Shown here: one piece after another, positions 1 to 6,151 of the stretch
Layout: each line of letters opens with the position of its first letter
Numbering within the stretch: position 1 is the first letter of the stretch
NCBI GenBank assembly: GCA_905197585.1
Contig: CAJJZO010000026.1
Span: 1 to 14,204 of the forward strand
DNA from: an uncultured Collinsella sp.
GTDB lineage: Bacteria > Actinomycetota > Coriobacteriia > Coriobacteriales > Coriobacteriaceae
DNA length: 14,204 bases
Direction of reading: 5' to 3'
Position numbers and translations under genes: made by a program
The notes under the pieces: generated by a model
The model's input: the letters and a program-made list of their open reading frames with translations, nothing else
Databases searched by the model: none
What the model was told of the DNA's origin: nothing

Positions 1-738
1 GGCCTGGCAAAAGTCCTCCTGATGCAGCCTTTCGATATTTCCGCTGCTATTGACCATTCTGTCGTACCGTTCAACGACGAGCGCAGCTTCGTCTTCAAAT
101 GTGCAATAGGAGACGTTGGCAGTTGGAATGCCAACACGCCGAGCTGTTTTCATGCAGACGAATTCGTTTAAGGCCTGATGTTTGAACCCAACGACACCAT
201 TTTTGAAGATATGGGTAGTGGGGGATGACCCTAGACATTCGCACCATTGTCCATCATGCCAAGCTAGTGCAAATTTGCCTTGGTTGCCGCCCAGGGACCA
301 GCTTTCGTTGGAGCCCATCCATGTCTCTCTTTCGTCATCGCGAATTGCTTTGAGCTTGTGAGCGATTTGAGAATTGGTAAGCGGGCGGTATGCTGAGACC
401 CTGCCGTGGGCGGCATCTAATTGATCGGCTCGACAAAACTGAACGGCCCCCGCGCAGTCAAGACCGATATGGCACAAGAGGGCGACGGGGTTGTTGGATG
501 CAACGTCATGCTCGGCGGCAATAGCGCGACGCTGCTCTTGGCTGTCGGGCAAAAGGCCAAATAGGAACGGACGGACGATGTTATGGCCATATGTGCGATT
601 GGAAAGCGGCATTGTTAACGATAGCGGTGCTCCGCGATAGGTTGGGGCGTATACAAAGCTGCAGAGTCCATGCTCGTCTTGCCGGAGAGTGCCGGCGATT
701 TCGCCACAAATGAGGGTCGCAAGCTCCATTTCTGCCAT
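1..738 (-). CDS. hipA: HipA-type serine/threonine kinase toxin, 3' part beyond the window
   Basis: Reverse-strand translation from the ATG at 738 gives 246 residues with no stop before the left edge, so the C-terminal catalytic half is missing. Visible HipA signatures: FGLLPDS near residues 60-65 (family NLMPDS-like); the Gly-rich autophosphorylation loop SLGGNQGKFAL at 148-158, with S148 matching the Ser150 position of E. coli HipA; THIFKNG at 175-181; NEFVCMKTARRVGI at 191-204; VERYDR at 222-227; RLHQEDFCQA at 237-246. HipA kinases phosphorylate aminoacyl-tRNA synthetases (GltX in E. coli) and cause growth arrest or persistence; the substrate here is unknown. The start codon directly follows the hipB stop (TAA then ATG, no gap), so the two are translationally coupled. 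Whether the catalytic Asp residues are intact cannot be seen here. Confidence 0.93.
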   Translation of the reverse strand, partial: MAEMELATLICGEIAGTLRQDEHGLCSFVYAPTYRGAPLSLTMPLSNRTYGHNIVRPFLFGLLPDSQEQRRAIAAEHDVASNNPVALLCHIGLDCAGAVQFCRADQLDAAHGRVSAYRPLTNSQIAHKLKAIRDDERETWMGSNESWSLGGNQGKFALAWHDGQWCECLGSSPTTHIFKNGVVGFKHQALNEFVCMKTARRVGIPTANVSYCTFEDEAALVVERYDRMVNSSGNIERLHQEDFCQA

Positions 739-1170
739 TTATTTCACAACCTTACAGCCAAAGGAGAGGTCTGAAGTGCCGGAAAGGCCTTGCTCGGCTG
801 CGATTTGGGCCAGCAAGGCACCATAGAAAGCTGGCGTTCCTTGTCGAGCGGGTCGTCTGCCTACGCTTGGCTTTGGCAGGGCATTCGAGTTCGCGATAGG
901 GAGGTCCGCTATCGTCATCGGATGTTCGGAGGGCGATGCGATGGAGTCGTTATCGCTTTGCGCAAAGAGACCTATGCCGAGTGCGTTAAAGACGGTCAAC
1001 AGCTTGTCGAGCCGAATGCCCGTGGCATCTCCCAGCTCGAGCGATGCGAGCAGGCGCTCCGAAACACCGGCCTTATTAGCGAGGGCGGCACGGGTGAGAC
1101 CCTGAGCCTCGCGTGCCTGGCGCACGTAGATGCCAGCTTGGCGCGGTGTGGTGATGGGAAGGGTATCCAC
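739..1170 (-). CDS. hipB: HipB-type XRE antitoxin / autorepressor
   Basis: A 143-aa protein with an XRE/Cro helix-turn-helix at about residues 14-68 (VRQAREAQGLTRAALANKAG followed by VSERLLASLELGD), typical of HipB. The start is GTG at 1170, preceded by AGGAG with a 6-nt spacer. HipB proteins bind operators in their own promoter as dimers and hold HipA inactive. This copy has a tail of about 70 residues after the HTH, so it is much longer than E. coli HipB (88 aa). The tail is Ser/Pro/Ala-rich, then basic (GRRPARQG near residue 104), and its function is unknown. It is first in the operon and abuts hipA without a gap. The repeated operators just upstream fit autoregulation. Confidence 0.92.
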   Translation of the reverse strand: MDTLPITTPRQAGIYVRQAREAQGLTRAALANKAGVSERLLASLELGDATGIRLDKLLTVFNALGIGLFAQSDNDSIASPSEHPMTIADLPIANSNALPKPSVGRRPARQGTPAFYGALLAQIAAEQGLSGTSDLSFGCKVVK

Positions 1171-1184
1171 GGCGATCTCCTAAC

Positions 1185-1254
1185 GTGCAGACTTTTGCAT
1201 CATAGTATGACATGCAAAAGTCTGCATGAAAAGGCCTCATGCAAAACTCTGCAT
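1185..1254 (-). promoter_or_regulatory. Triple operator of the hipBA operon
   Basis: Three copies of a 16-bp partial palindrome ATGCA-N6-TGCAT: site 1 at 1185-1200 (reverse orientation, one end base differs, G at 1185), site 2 at 1212-1227 and site 3 at 1239-1254. Sites 1 and 2 form a perfect 15-bp inverted repeat (1186-1200 against 1212-1226) with an 11-nt spacer. Site 1 covers the expected transcription start, site 2 fills the gap between -35 and -10, and site 3 lies just upstream of -35. This is the layout expected for cooperative repression by a HipB dimer or HipBA complex. The protein-DNA link is inferred from position. Confidence 0.8.
1204..1232 (-). promoter_or_regulatory. Putative sigma-70-type promoter of hipBA
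   Basis: On the minus strand TTTTCA (1232-1227) is separated by exactly 17 nt from CATACT (1209-1204); each matches four of six consensus bases. The predicted start near 1197 would give a leader of about 27 nt before the hipB GTG. Both elements sit between the repeated operators, which supports the call more than the hexamers do alone. Confidence 0.5.
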
Positions 1255-1261
1255 GAGGCCT
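1228..1261 (-). terminator. Hairpin after mntP, probable weak terminator
   Basis: Perfect 12-bp arms (1232-1243 and 1250-1261) with a 6-nt loop. On the minus strand the hairpin is followed by TTTT then C, so the U-tract is short. It lies 30 bp after the mntP stop and would separate mntP from hipBA transcription. The loop and inner arms are operator site 3 of hipBA, so repressor binding and hairpin formation share the same bases. Confidence 0.55.
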
Positions 1262-1290
1262 CATCCGGACGTTTAGTTTTGAAGGGTGTT

Positions 1291-1869
1291 TTACAGCGCC
1301 AAAATCCCCAGATGCTCCAGCAAAATCTTGAGGCCGATGAGGACGAGCACGACGCCACCCACGATGGTGGCGGGCTTTTCGTAGCGCGCGCCAAAGGTGT
1401 GGCCGATCGCCACGCCGGCGACGGAGAAGATAAACGTTGTGATGCCTATAAGCGATACAGCGGGCACGATGTCGACCGAGAGTGCCGCAAACGAGATGCC
1501 CACGGCTAGGGCGTCGATTGAGGTGGCAATGGCGAGGAGCAGGTACTCGACCAGGTCAATCTTTTCGGCATCCTTGCCGTCGCCTTCATCCTCGTCCTCG
1601 GTAAAGGCTTCCCACAGCATTTTGCCGCCGATGAAGGCGAGCAGGATAAAGGCGATCCAGTGGTCGATGGGGCCGATGATGCCCATAAACTGACTGCCAA
1701 GCGCCCATCCGATTACGGGCATGCCGGCCTGGAAGCCGCCAAAGAACAGGCCGAGCACCACGGCGACCTTAAGGTTGATCTTTTTCATGCCGAGACCCTT
1801 GCAGATGGAAACGGCAAAGGCGTCCATCGAAAGGCCAACGGCGAGCAACACGAGCTCTGCGAGTCCCAT
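1291..1869 (-). CDS. mntP: MntP manganese efflux pump
   Basis: A 192-aa integral membrane protein close to the usual MntP length (about 188). It shows the duplicated half-repeat of the family: SMDAFAVSICKG near residues 14-25 and SIDALAVGISFA in the second half, each with the conserved membrane Asp. About six hydrophobic segments are separated by an acidic loop (EDEDEGDGKDAE) near the middle. MntP exports Mn2+ and prevents manganese toxicity. I chose ATG 1869 because GAGGGAG sits 7 nt upstream; in-frame starts further upstream fall inside the riboswitch and would add unrelated residues. The Mn-sensing leader upstream supports the assignment. Confidence 0.93.
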   Translation of the reverse strand: MGLAELVLLAVGLSMDAFAVSICKGLGMKKINLKVAVVLGLFFGGFQAGMPVIGWALGSQFMGIIGPIDHWIAFILLAFIGGKMLWEAFTEDEDEGDGKDAEKIDLVEYLLLAIATSIDALAVGISFAALSVDIVPAVSLIGITTFIFSVAGVAIGHTFGARYEKPATIVGGVVLVLIGLKILLEHLGILAL

Positions 1870-1922
1870 AGCCTGGCTCCCTCTCTGCGGGCGAGCCCGC
1901 GTGTACCTCTTGGGGGAATAAC

Positions 1923-1966
1923 AAAAAAGACCCGTGGCGTACGCGCTGCGCGCACAACCACGAGTC
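1923..1966 (-). terminator. Riboswitch expression-platform terminator
   Basis: On the minus strand GACUCGUGG (1966-1958) pairs over 9 bp (one G-U) with CCACGGGUC (1937-1929). A second inner stem, GUGCGC/GCGUAC, extends it, and six U follow (1928-1923). The 5' arm reuses the 3' strand of aptamer P1, so aptamer and terminator exclude each other. That predicts Mn2+-bound aptamer = read-through = mntP on. Confidence 0.88.
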
Positions 1967-2064
1967 TCGTTCATTAAGGCAAGCCAGACCGTTTCGGCCA
2001 GTATGTTGACTTGCCGCGCCACCGGAGGCGAAACCGGCCACGCGACTACTCCCTCATTCATGTG
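1954..2064 (-). ncRNA. yybP-ykoY manganese riboswitch aptamer
   Basis: Read on the minus strand, the mntP leader contains the family hallmarks in order: GGGAGUAG just after a P1 5' strand (AUGAG, 2057-2053), a GC-rich hairpin, the signature GUCAACAUACUGGCC (about 2011-1997), GGUCUGGC, then ACGAGACUCGUGG ending with the P1 3' strand (CUCGU, 1964-1960). This class binds Mn2+ between its two conserved loops and controls mntP-type exporters. The outer end is approximate; CACA at 2064-2061 can also pair with UGUG at 1957-1954. Confidence 0.92.
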
Positions 2065-2215
2065 AACCCCGATGCTACCACATAAGCAGCCCATTTGGGT
2101 TGGGCTCTCAGCTGTGTTCGCTCATTCTGTAAGCATCGGATTTCGCAAGCGCCGCGGGGACAAACCGTGAGAAACTATTTAGCGTTTATGGAGCGTATAC
2201 GATGGGAGCGATGCC

Positions 2216-3283
2216 TTGGATAAGAACGAGCTGCAAAAGCGTATGGAACAGGCCATCCGCCTGACTGCCCCCGGTCAGCCGATCCGCACCGCCCTCGACA
2301 TGATCATTGCCGGTCACCTGGGTGCTCTTATCTGCGTCGGCGACACCGAAAACGTGCTCGCTGCCGGTAACGACGGCTTCCCGCTCAACATTTCGTTCAC
2401 CTCGAACCGTCTGTTCGAGCTCTCCAAGATGGACGGTGCCATCGTCATCGACGGTGACCTCACCCAGATCCTGCGCGCCAACTTCCACCTCAATCCCGAT
2501 CCCTCGCTTGCCACGAGCGAGACGGGCATGCGTCACCGCACCGCCGCTCGCATGTCGGTGCTCACCGATGCCATCGTGATCTCGGTCTCGGCCCGTCGTG
2601 CCGTTGTCAACGTGTATGTTCACGGCAAGAGCTACGAGATCCAGCCCGTTACCACCATCATGAGCTCGGTCAACCAGCTCGTCGCCACGCTCCAGACTAC
2701 CCGTCAGTCGCTCGATCGCTCCCTGCTGCGCCTGACGGCCCTCGAGCTCGACGACTACGTTACGCTCGCCGACATTACCGGTATTTTCTCGAGCTTCGAG
2801 ATCATGCAGCAGGCAAAGACCGAGCTTAAGGATTGCATTGTCAAGCTGGGCAACCAGGGCAAGCTCGTGCAGATGCAGCTCGAGCAGCTCGCCGGCTCCA
2901 GTATGGATACCGAGTATGACCTGATGATCCGCGACTACGCGAGTGACTCCTCCGAAGCAAACGCCGAGAAAATTCGCGCTGAGCTTGCCCGTATGACGCC
3001 CAAGGACTTGTCCGATCCGCAGCATGTGGCGGCGGTTCTGGGCTACGACGACCTGGACGAGGACTCCGTCATGACGCCGCTGGGCCTGCGCACGCTTTCG
3101 CGCGTGTCCGTCGTGCGCGACGGCGTGGCCGAGAAGATTGTCGACGAGTACGGCTCGCTGCAGGAGCTCATGGATGACATCAGCGAGGACCCGGAGCGCC
3201 TAGGCGACTTTGGCGTTAACAACCCTGCCATTCTTGCGGACTCGCTGTACCGCATGAAGGGCACCAAACAGGGGAACGCATAA
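2216..3283 (+). CDS. disA: DisA diadenylate cyclase (c-di-AMP synthase, DNA-scanning)
   Basis: A 355-aa protein, the usual DisA length. It makes c-di-AMP from two ATP and scans DNA for lesions or branched structures. The N-terminal DAC domain (about residues 10-145) has the catalytic DGA (73-75 in KMDGAIVIDGD) and the RHR motif (106-108 in GMRHRTAARM). A helical linker follows, then a C-terminal helix-hairpin-helix DNA-binding region (about 295-350, ending FGVNNPAILADSLYRM), whose usual GVG turn reads GVNN. The start is TTG at 2216, chosen because GGGAG lies 7 nt upstream and the nearby ATGs are out of frame. Its stop overlaps the ispD start (TAATG), so it heads a tight disA-ispD-ispF-cysS operon. 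Confidence 0.95.
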   Translation: MDKNELQKRMEQAIRLTAPGQPIRTALDMIIAGHLGALICVGDTENVLAAGNDGFPLNISFTSNRLFELSKMDGAIVIDGDLTQILRANFHLNPDPSLATSETGMRHRTAARMSVLTDAIVISVSARRAVVNVYVHGKSYEIQPVTTIMSSVNQLVATLQTTRQSLDRSLLRLTALELDDYVTLADITGIFSSFEIMQQAKTELKDCIVKLGNQGKLVQMQLEQLAGSSMDTEYDLMIRDYASDSSEANAEKIRAELARMTPKDLSDPQHVAAVLGYDDLDEDSVMTPLGLRTLSRVSVVRDGVAEKIVDEYGSLQELMDDISEDPERLGDFGVNNPAILADSLYRMKGTKQGNA

Positions 3284-4011
3284 TGGCGCCCGTATGCGCC
3301 GTGGTCGTTGCCGGTGGCAGCGGCCAGCGCTTTGGTAACCCCGGTGGCAAACAACTCGTCAATGTAGCGGGCTGTCCGCTCATGAGCTGGTCCATCCGCG
3401 CATTTGATCGGAGCGACAAGGTCGGCCACATCGTGGTGGTGTGTCCTGTCGAGCGCCGTGCCGAGATGCGCCGCCTGGCCATCGACCCGTTTGGCTATGA
3501 CACGCCCATCAGCTTTGCCGATGCCGGCGATACCCGTCAGGATTCCACCCGAGCCGGCGTGCATGCGGTACCGGCAGGCTTTGAATACGTCGCCATTCAC
3601 GACGGCGCTCGTCCGCTCATTACGACCGAGGCCATCGACCACGCTATCGACGTGCTCATGGGTGACCGCTCGCTCGACGGTGTCGTGTGCGGTCAGCCCG
3701 CGATTGACACGCTCAAGATCGTCGATGGCGATAACATCGTTGAGACACCGCCGCGCGAACTCTATTGGGCTGCACAGACGCCGCAGATCTTTAGTGTCGA
3801 CGCTATGAAGCGCGCCCATGCCGCGGCGATTGCCGAGGGCTTTATCGGCACGGACGATTCGTCGCTGGTCGAGCGCATGGGCGGGCGTGTCCGCTGCGTC
3901 CAGAGCCCACGCGATAACCTTAAGGTGACGGTACCCGAGGACTTGCGTCCCGTAACCGCGATTCTGCTCGGCCGCATGGCCGAGGGAGAGGATCTTCCCC
4001 ATGTTCAGTAA
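3283..4011 (+). CDS. ispD: IspD, 2-C-methyl-D-erythritol 4-phosphate cytidylyltransferase
   Basis: A 242-aa enzyme joining CTP and MEP to give CDP-ME in the MEP isoprenoid pathway. Visible family motifs: N-terminal nucleotide loop VVAGGSGQRFGNPGGKQ (residues about 8-24), GDTRQDSTRAG, IHDGARPL (family VHDAARPL), DTLKIV, YWAAQTPQIF, TDDSSLVE and NLKVTVPEDL near the C-terminus. The ATG overlaps the disA stop by one base, which implies coupled translation. A short C-terminal tail overlaps the ispF start by 11 nt. Separate ispD and ispF genes, not a fused ispDF, are present. Confidence 0.95.
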   Translation: MAPVCAVVVAGGSGQRFGNPGGKQLVNVAGCPLMSWSIRAFDRSDKVGHIVVVCPVERRAEMRRLAIDPFGYDTPISFADAGDTRQDSTRAGVHAVPAGFEYVAIHDGARPLITTEAIDHAIDVLMGDRSLDGVVCGQPAIDTLKIVDGDNIVETPPRELYWAAQTPQIFSVDAMKRAHAAAIAEGFIGTDDSSLVERMGGRVRCVQSPRDNLKVTVPEDLRPVTAILLGRMAEGEDLPHVQ

Positions 4012-4495
4012 CCTGCGCATTGGCCACGGCTACGACGTCCACCGTTTGGTGGAGGGGCGTCGATGTATCATCGGCGGTGTCGACATTCCCTACGAGCGCG
4101 GCCTGCTGGGCCACTCGGATGCCGATGTGCTCGCGCACGCCTTGGCCGACGCCATTTTGGGCGCCTGCCGCGGGGGAGACATCGGCAAGCTATTCCCCGA
4201 CACCGATCCCGCCTACGAGGGTGCCGATTCGATGGTGCTGCTTGCCCGTGTGATGGACTATGCGCGCGAGCTGGGCTTTGAGTTTGTCGATGCCGATTGC
4301 ACCATTGCCTGCCAGCAACCCAAGATCACCCCGCACCGCGATGCCATGCGCGCCAACCTTGCCCATGCCCTGGGCGTTGACGTCGAAAACGTGGGCGTTG
4401 CCGCCACTACGACCGAAAAGCTCGGTTGGGAAGGCCAAGGCGAGGGAATTGGCGCCTGGGCCGTCTGCCTGCTACAGAAAACCGTTAAGGAGTAA
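4001..4495 (+). CDS. ispF: IspF, 2-C-methyl-D-erythritol 2,4-cyclodiphosphate synthase
   Basis: A 164-aa trimeric zinc enzyme that cyclises CDP-ME 2-phosphate to MEcPP, releasing CMP. The metal ligands are visible: D12 and H14 in GHGYDVH and H46 in DADVLAHALADAILGA. Other family motifs are DIGKLFPDTDP and the C-terminal TTTEKLGWEGQGEGIGAWAV. It starts 11 nt inside the end of ispD, with GAGGGAGAGG upstream as ribosome site. An AAGGAG overlapping its own stop serves cysS 3 nt downstream. Confidence 0.96.
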   Translation: MFSNLRIGHGYDVHRLVEGRRCIIGGVDIPYERGLLGHSDADVLAHALADAILGACRGGDIGKLFPDTDPAYEGADSMVLLARVMDYARELGFEFVDADCTIACQQPKITPHRDAMRANLAHALGVDVENVGVAATTTEKLGWEGQGEGIGAWAVCLLQKTVKE

Positions 4496-4498
4496 CGA

Positions 4499-5965
4499 AT
4501 GCGTATCTACAACAGCGCTACCCATAAAAAGGAAGAGTTCCAGCCCATCGAGTCCGGCAAGGTCCGCATGTACGTGTGCGGCCCCACGGTCTACGACAAC
4601 ATCCACATCGGCAACGCCCGCACGTTCATCAGCTTCGATGTGATTCGCCGCTGGCTCATCGCGAGCGGCTACGAGGTCACGTTTGCTCAGAACCTCACCG
4701 ATGTCGACGACAAGATCATCAAGCGCGCCAACGAGCAGGGCCGTACGGCCGCCGAGGTCGCGACGGAGTTCTCCGACAAGTTCATCGGCGTCATGCGCGC
4801 CGCCAACGTGCTCGATCCCGACGTGCGTCCCCGCGCCACCAAAGAGATCGGCCCCATGATCGCCATGATCAAGACGCTTATCGAGCAGGGCCACGCTTAT
4901 GCAGCCGATAACGGCGACGTGTACTTTGCCGTGCGCAGCGATCCCAACTACGGTCAGGTCTCGGGCCGCAACATCGATGACCTTATGGTGGGCGCGCGCA
5001 TCGAGGAGAACGAGGACAAGAACGACCCGCTCGACTTTGCCCTGTGGAAGGCCGCCAAGCCCGGCGAGCCCAGCTGGCCGAGCCCCTGGGGCGAGGGCCG
5101 TCCTGGTTGGCACACCGAGTGCGCCGCCATGGTGCATCGCTACCTGGGCACTCCGATCGACATCCACGGCGGCGGCTCCGACCTTGCCTTCCCGCATCAC
5201 GAGAACGAGTGCGCCCAGGCTACCTGCGCCTGGCACCAGGGCTTCTCCAACACCTGGATGCACACGGGCATGCTGCTGGTCGACGGCGAGAAGATGTCCA
5301 AGTCGCTCGGTAACTTCTTTACGCTGGCCGAGGTGCTCGAGCAGCACTCTGCCGCGGCTCTGCGCTTGCTGATGCTGCAGACGAGCTATCGCTCGCCGCT
5401 CGACTTCTCTTGGGAGCGCCTGGAGGGTGCCGAGAACTCGCTCACGCGTATCGCCGGCACGGTCGAGAACCTGCGCTGGGCTGCAAGCCACGCGACGGCC
5501 GACGCCGATGAGGCTGCCGCCGAGGCGTTTGTCGCCAAGGCCGCCGAGACTCGTGCCGCCTTTAAGGAGTGCATGGACGACGACTTTAACACCGCCGGTG
5601 CCATGGGTGCCGTCTTTGGCTTTGTCACCGAGTGCAATCAGTATCTGGAGCAGGCGGTCGATGCTGCCGACAAGGCCGCCGCGCTTGCCGCCGCCGACAC
5701 GCTGGCCGAGCTGCTCGATACGCTTGGCGTTGAGCTCCCCGAGCCCAAGGTCGAGCTGCCGCTGGGCCTGCTGGGCGTTGCCGCCGGCCTGGTCGCCTAC
5801 ACTGGTGACGACGTGGACGAGGCAGCTTCCAAGATTCTCGAGGCTCGCGCCGAGGCCCGTGCCGCCAAGAACTGGGATCTGGCAGATGCCATTCGCGATC
5901 AGCTCAAGGACCTGGGCCTCACGATCGAGGATACTGCCGCCGGTACCCGTATCAAATCTCTCTAA
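4499..5965 (+). CDS. cysS: Cysteinyl-tRNA synthetase
   Basis: A 488-aa class I synthetase that charges tRNA-Cys. The HIGH motif appears as HIGN (36-39), preceded by YVCGPTVYDN; the KMSKS loop is at 265-269 (GEKMSKSLGN). The zinc site is intact: C27, C208 (GWHTEC), H233 and E237 (PHHENE). The all-helical C-terminal half and anticodon-binding region follow, rich in Ala and acidic residues. The gene lies 3 nt after ispF and ends the operon; a long hairpin and a terminator follow. Clustering of ispD-ispF-cysS is common in Firmicutes and Actinobacteria. Confidence 0.97.
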   Translation: MRIYNSATHKKEEFQPIESGKVRMYVCGPTVYDNIHIGNARTFISFDVIRRWLIASGYEVTFAQNLTDVDDKIIKRANEQGRTAAEVATEFSDKFIGVMRAANVLDPDVRPRATKEIGPMIAMIKTLIEQGHAYAADNGDVYFAVRSDPNYGQVSGRNIDDLMVGARIEENEDKNDPLDFALWKAAKPGEPSWPSPWGEGRPGWHTECAAMVHRYLGTPIDIHGGGSDLAFPHHENECAQATCAWHQGFSNTWMHTGMLLVDGEKMSKSLGNFFTLAEVLEQHSAAALRLLMLQTSYRSPLDFSWERLEGAENSLTRIAGTVENLRWAASHATADADEAAAEAFVAKAAETRAAFKECMDDDFNTAGAMGAVFGFVTECNQYLEQAVDAADKAAALAAADTLAELLDTLGVELPEPKVELPLGLLGVAAGLVAYTGDDVDEAASKILEARAEARAAKNWDLADAIRDQLKDLGLTIEDTAAGTRIKSL

Positions 5966-5971
5966 TCCCTG

Positions 5972-6073
5972 CGGGTTTCCCAAGCACCCGACCTTGCCGT
6001 TCAAACCGTCGCTCGCGTACTCAAGTACGCGTCGCTCCTCTTTCACGGCAATCTCGGGCACTTGGAAAACCCG
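5972..6073 (+). repeat. 102-bp imperfect palindrome, candidate dispersed hairpin repeat
   Basis: The left arm 5972-6000 and right arm 6045-6073 match in 24 of 29 positions as an inverted repeat. A perfect inner hairpin CGCGTACT-CA-AGTACGCG lies at 6014-6031, flanked by two direct GTCGCTC copies (6008-6014 and 6031-6037). There is no T-tract, so it is not a classical terminator; a separate one follows. Size and layout suggest a REP/MITE-like extragenic element or an mRNA 3'-end stabiliser. Dispersal in the genome is inferred, not seen: no second copy was found in the window. Confidence 0.6.
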
Positions 6074-6076
6074 TAC

Positions 6077-6120
6077 CGACCGCCCGAATTAATATTCATG
6101 GGCGGTCGTTTATTTTGTTT
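6077..6120 (+). terminator. Intrinsic terminator of the disA-cysS operon
   Basis: CGACCGCCC (6077-6085) pairs perfectly with GGGCGGTCG (6100-6108). The loop contains a further GAAT/ATTC pairing, and TTTATTTTGTTT follows. Confidence 0.88.
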
Positions 6121-6151
6121 CGTTTGATAGTTGTATTTAGGAGGTCACTTT

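Noticed and set aside
1185..1254. Repeats considered as a CRISPR array
   Set aside because: Only three 16-bp copies with one inverted and no uniform spacers; position around a promoter fits operators, and no cas gene is present.
790..1509. Plus-strand frame of 239 codons across hipB and the end of mntP
   Set aside because: It crosses the hipBA operators and two well-supported minus-strand genes; no ribosome site or recognisable domain.
1870..2094. N-terminal extension of mntP to a start near 2094
   Set aside because: The extra residues would be translated from the riboswitch and terminator; ATG 1869 has a good ribosome site and begins the first membrane helix as in known MntP.
2086..2108. 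Hairpin AGCCCA...TGGGCT in the mntP-disA intergenic region considered as a terminator
   Set aside because: No T-run on either strand and no gene ends nearby; convincing promoters for disA or mntP in this gap could not be assigned either.
2186..4020. Long antisense frames opposite disA and ispD
   Set aside because: Both sense genes are unmistakable by motif; antisense products are His/Arg/Gly-rich and lack ribosome sites.
4472..6061. A 529-codon open frame on the minus strand opposite cysS
   Set aside because: cysS on the plus strand has every catalytic and zinc motif. The antisense frame is an effect of GC-rich codon bias, has no ribosome site and begins inside the palindrome at 5972-6073.
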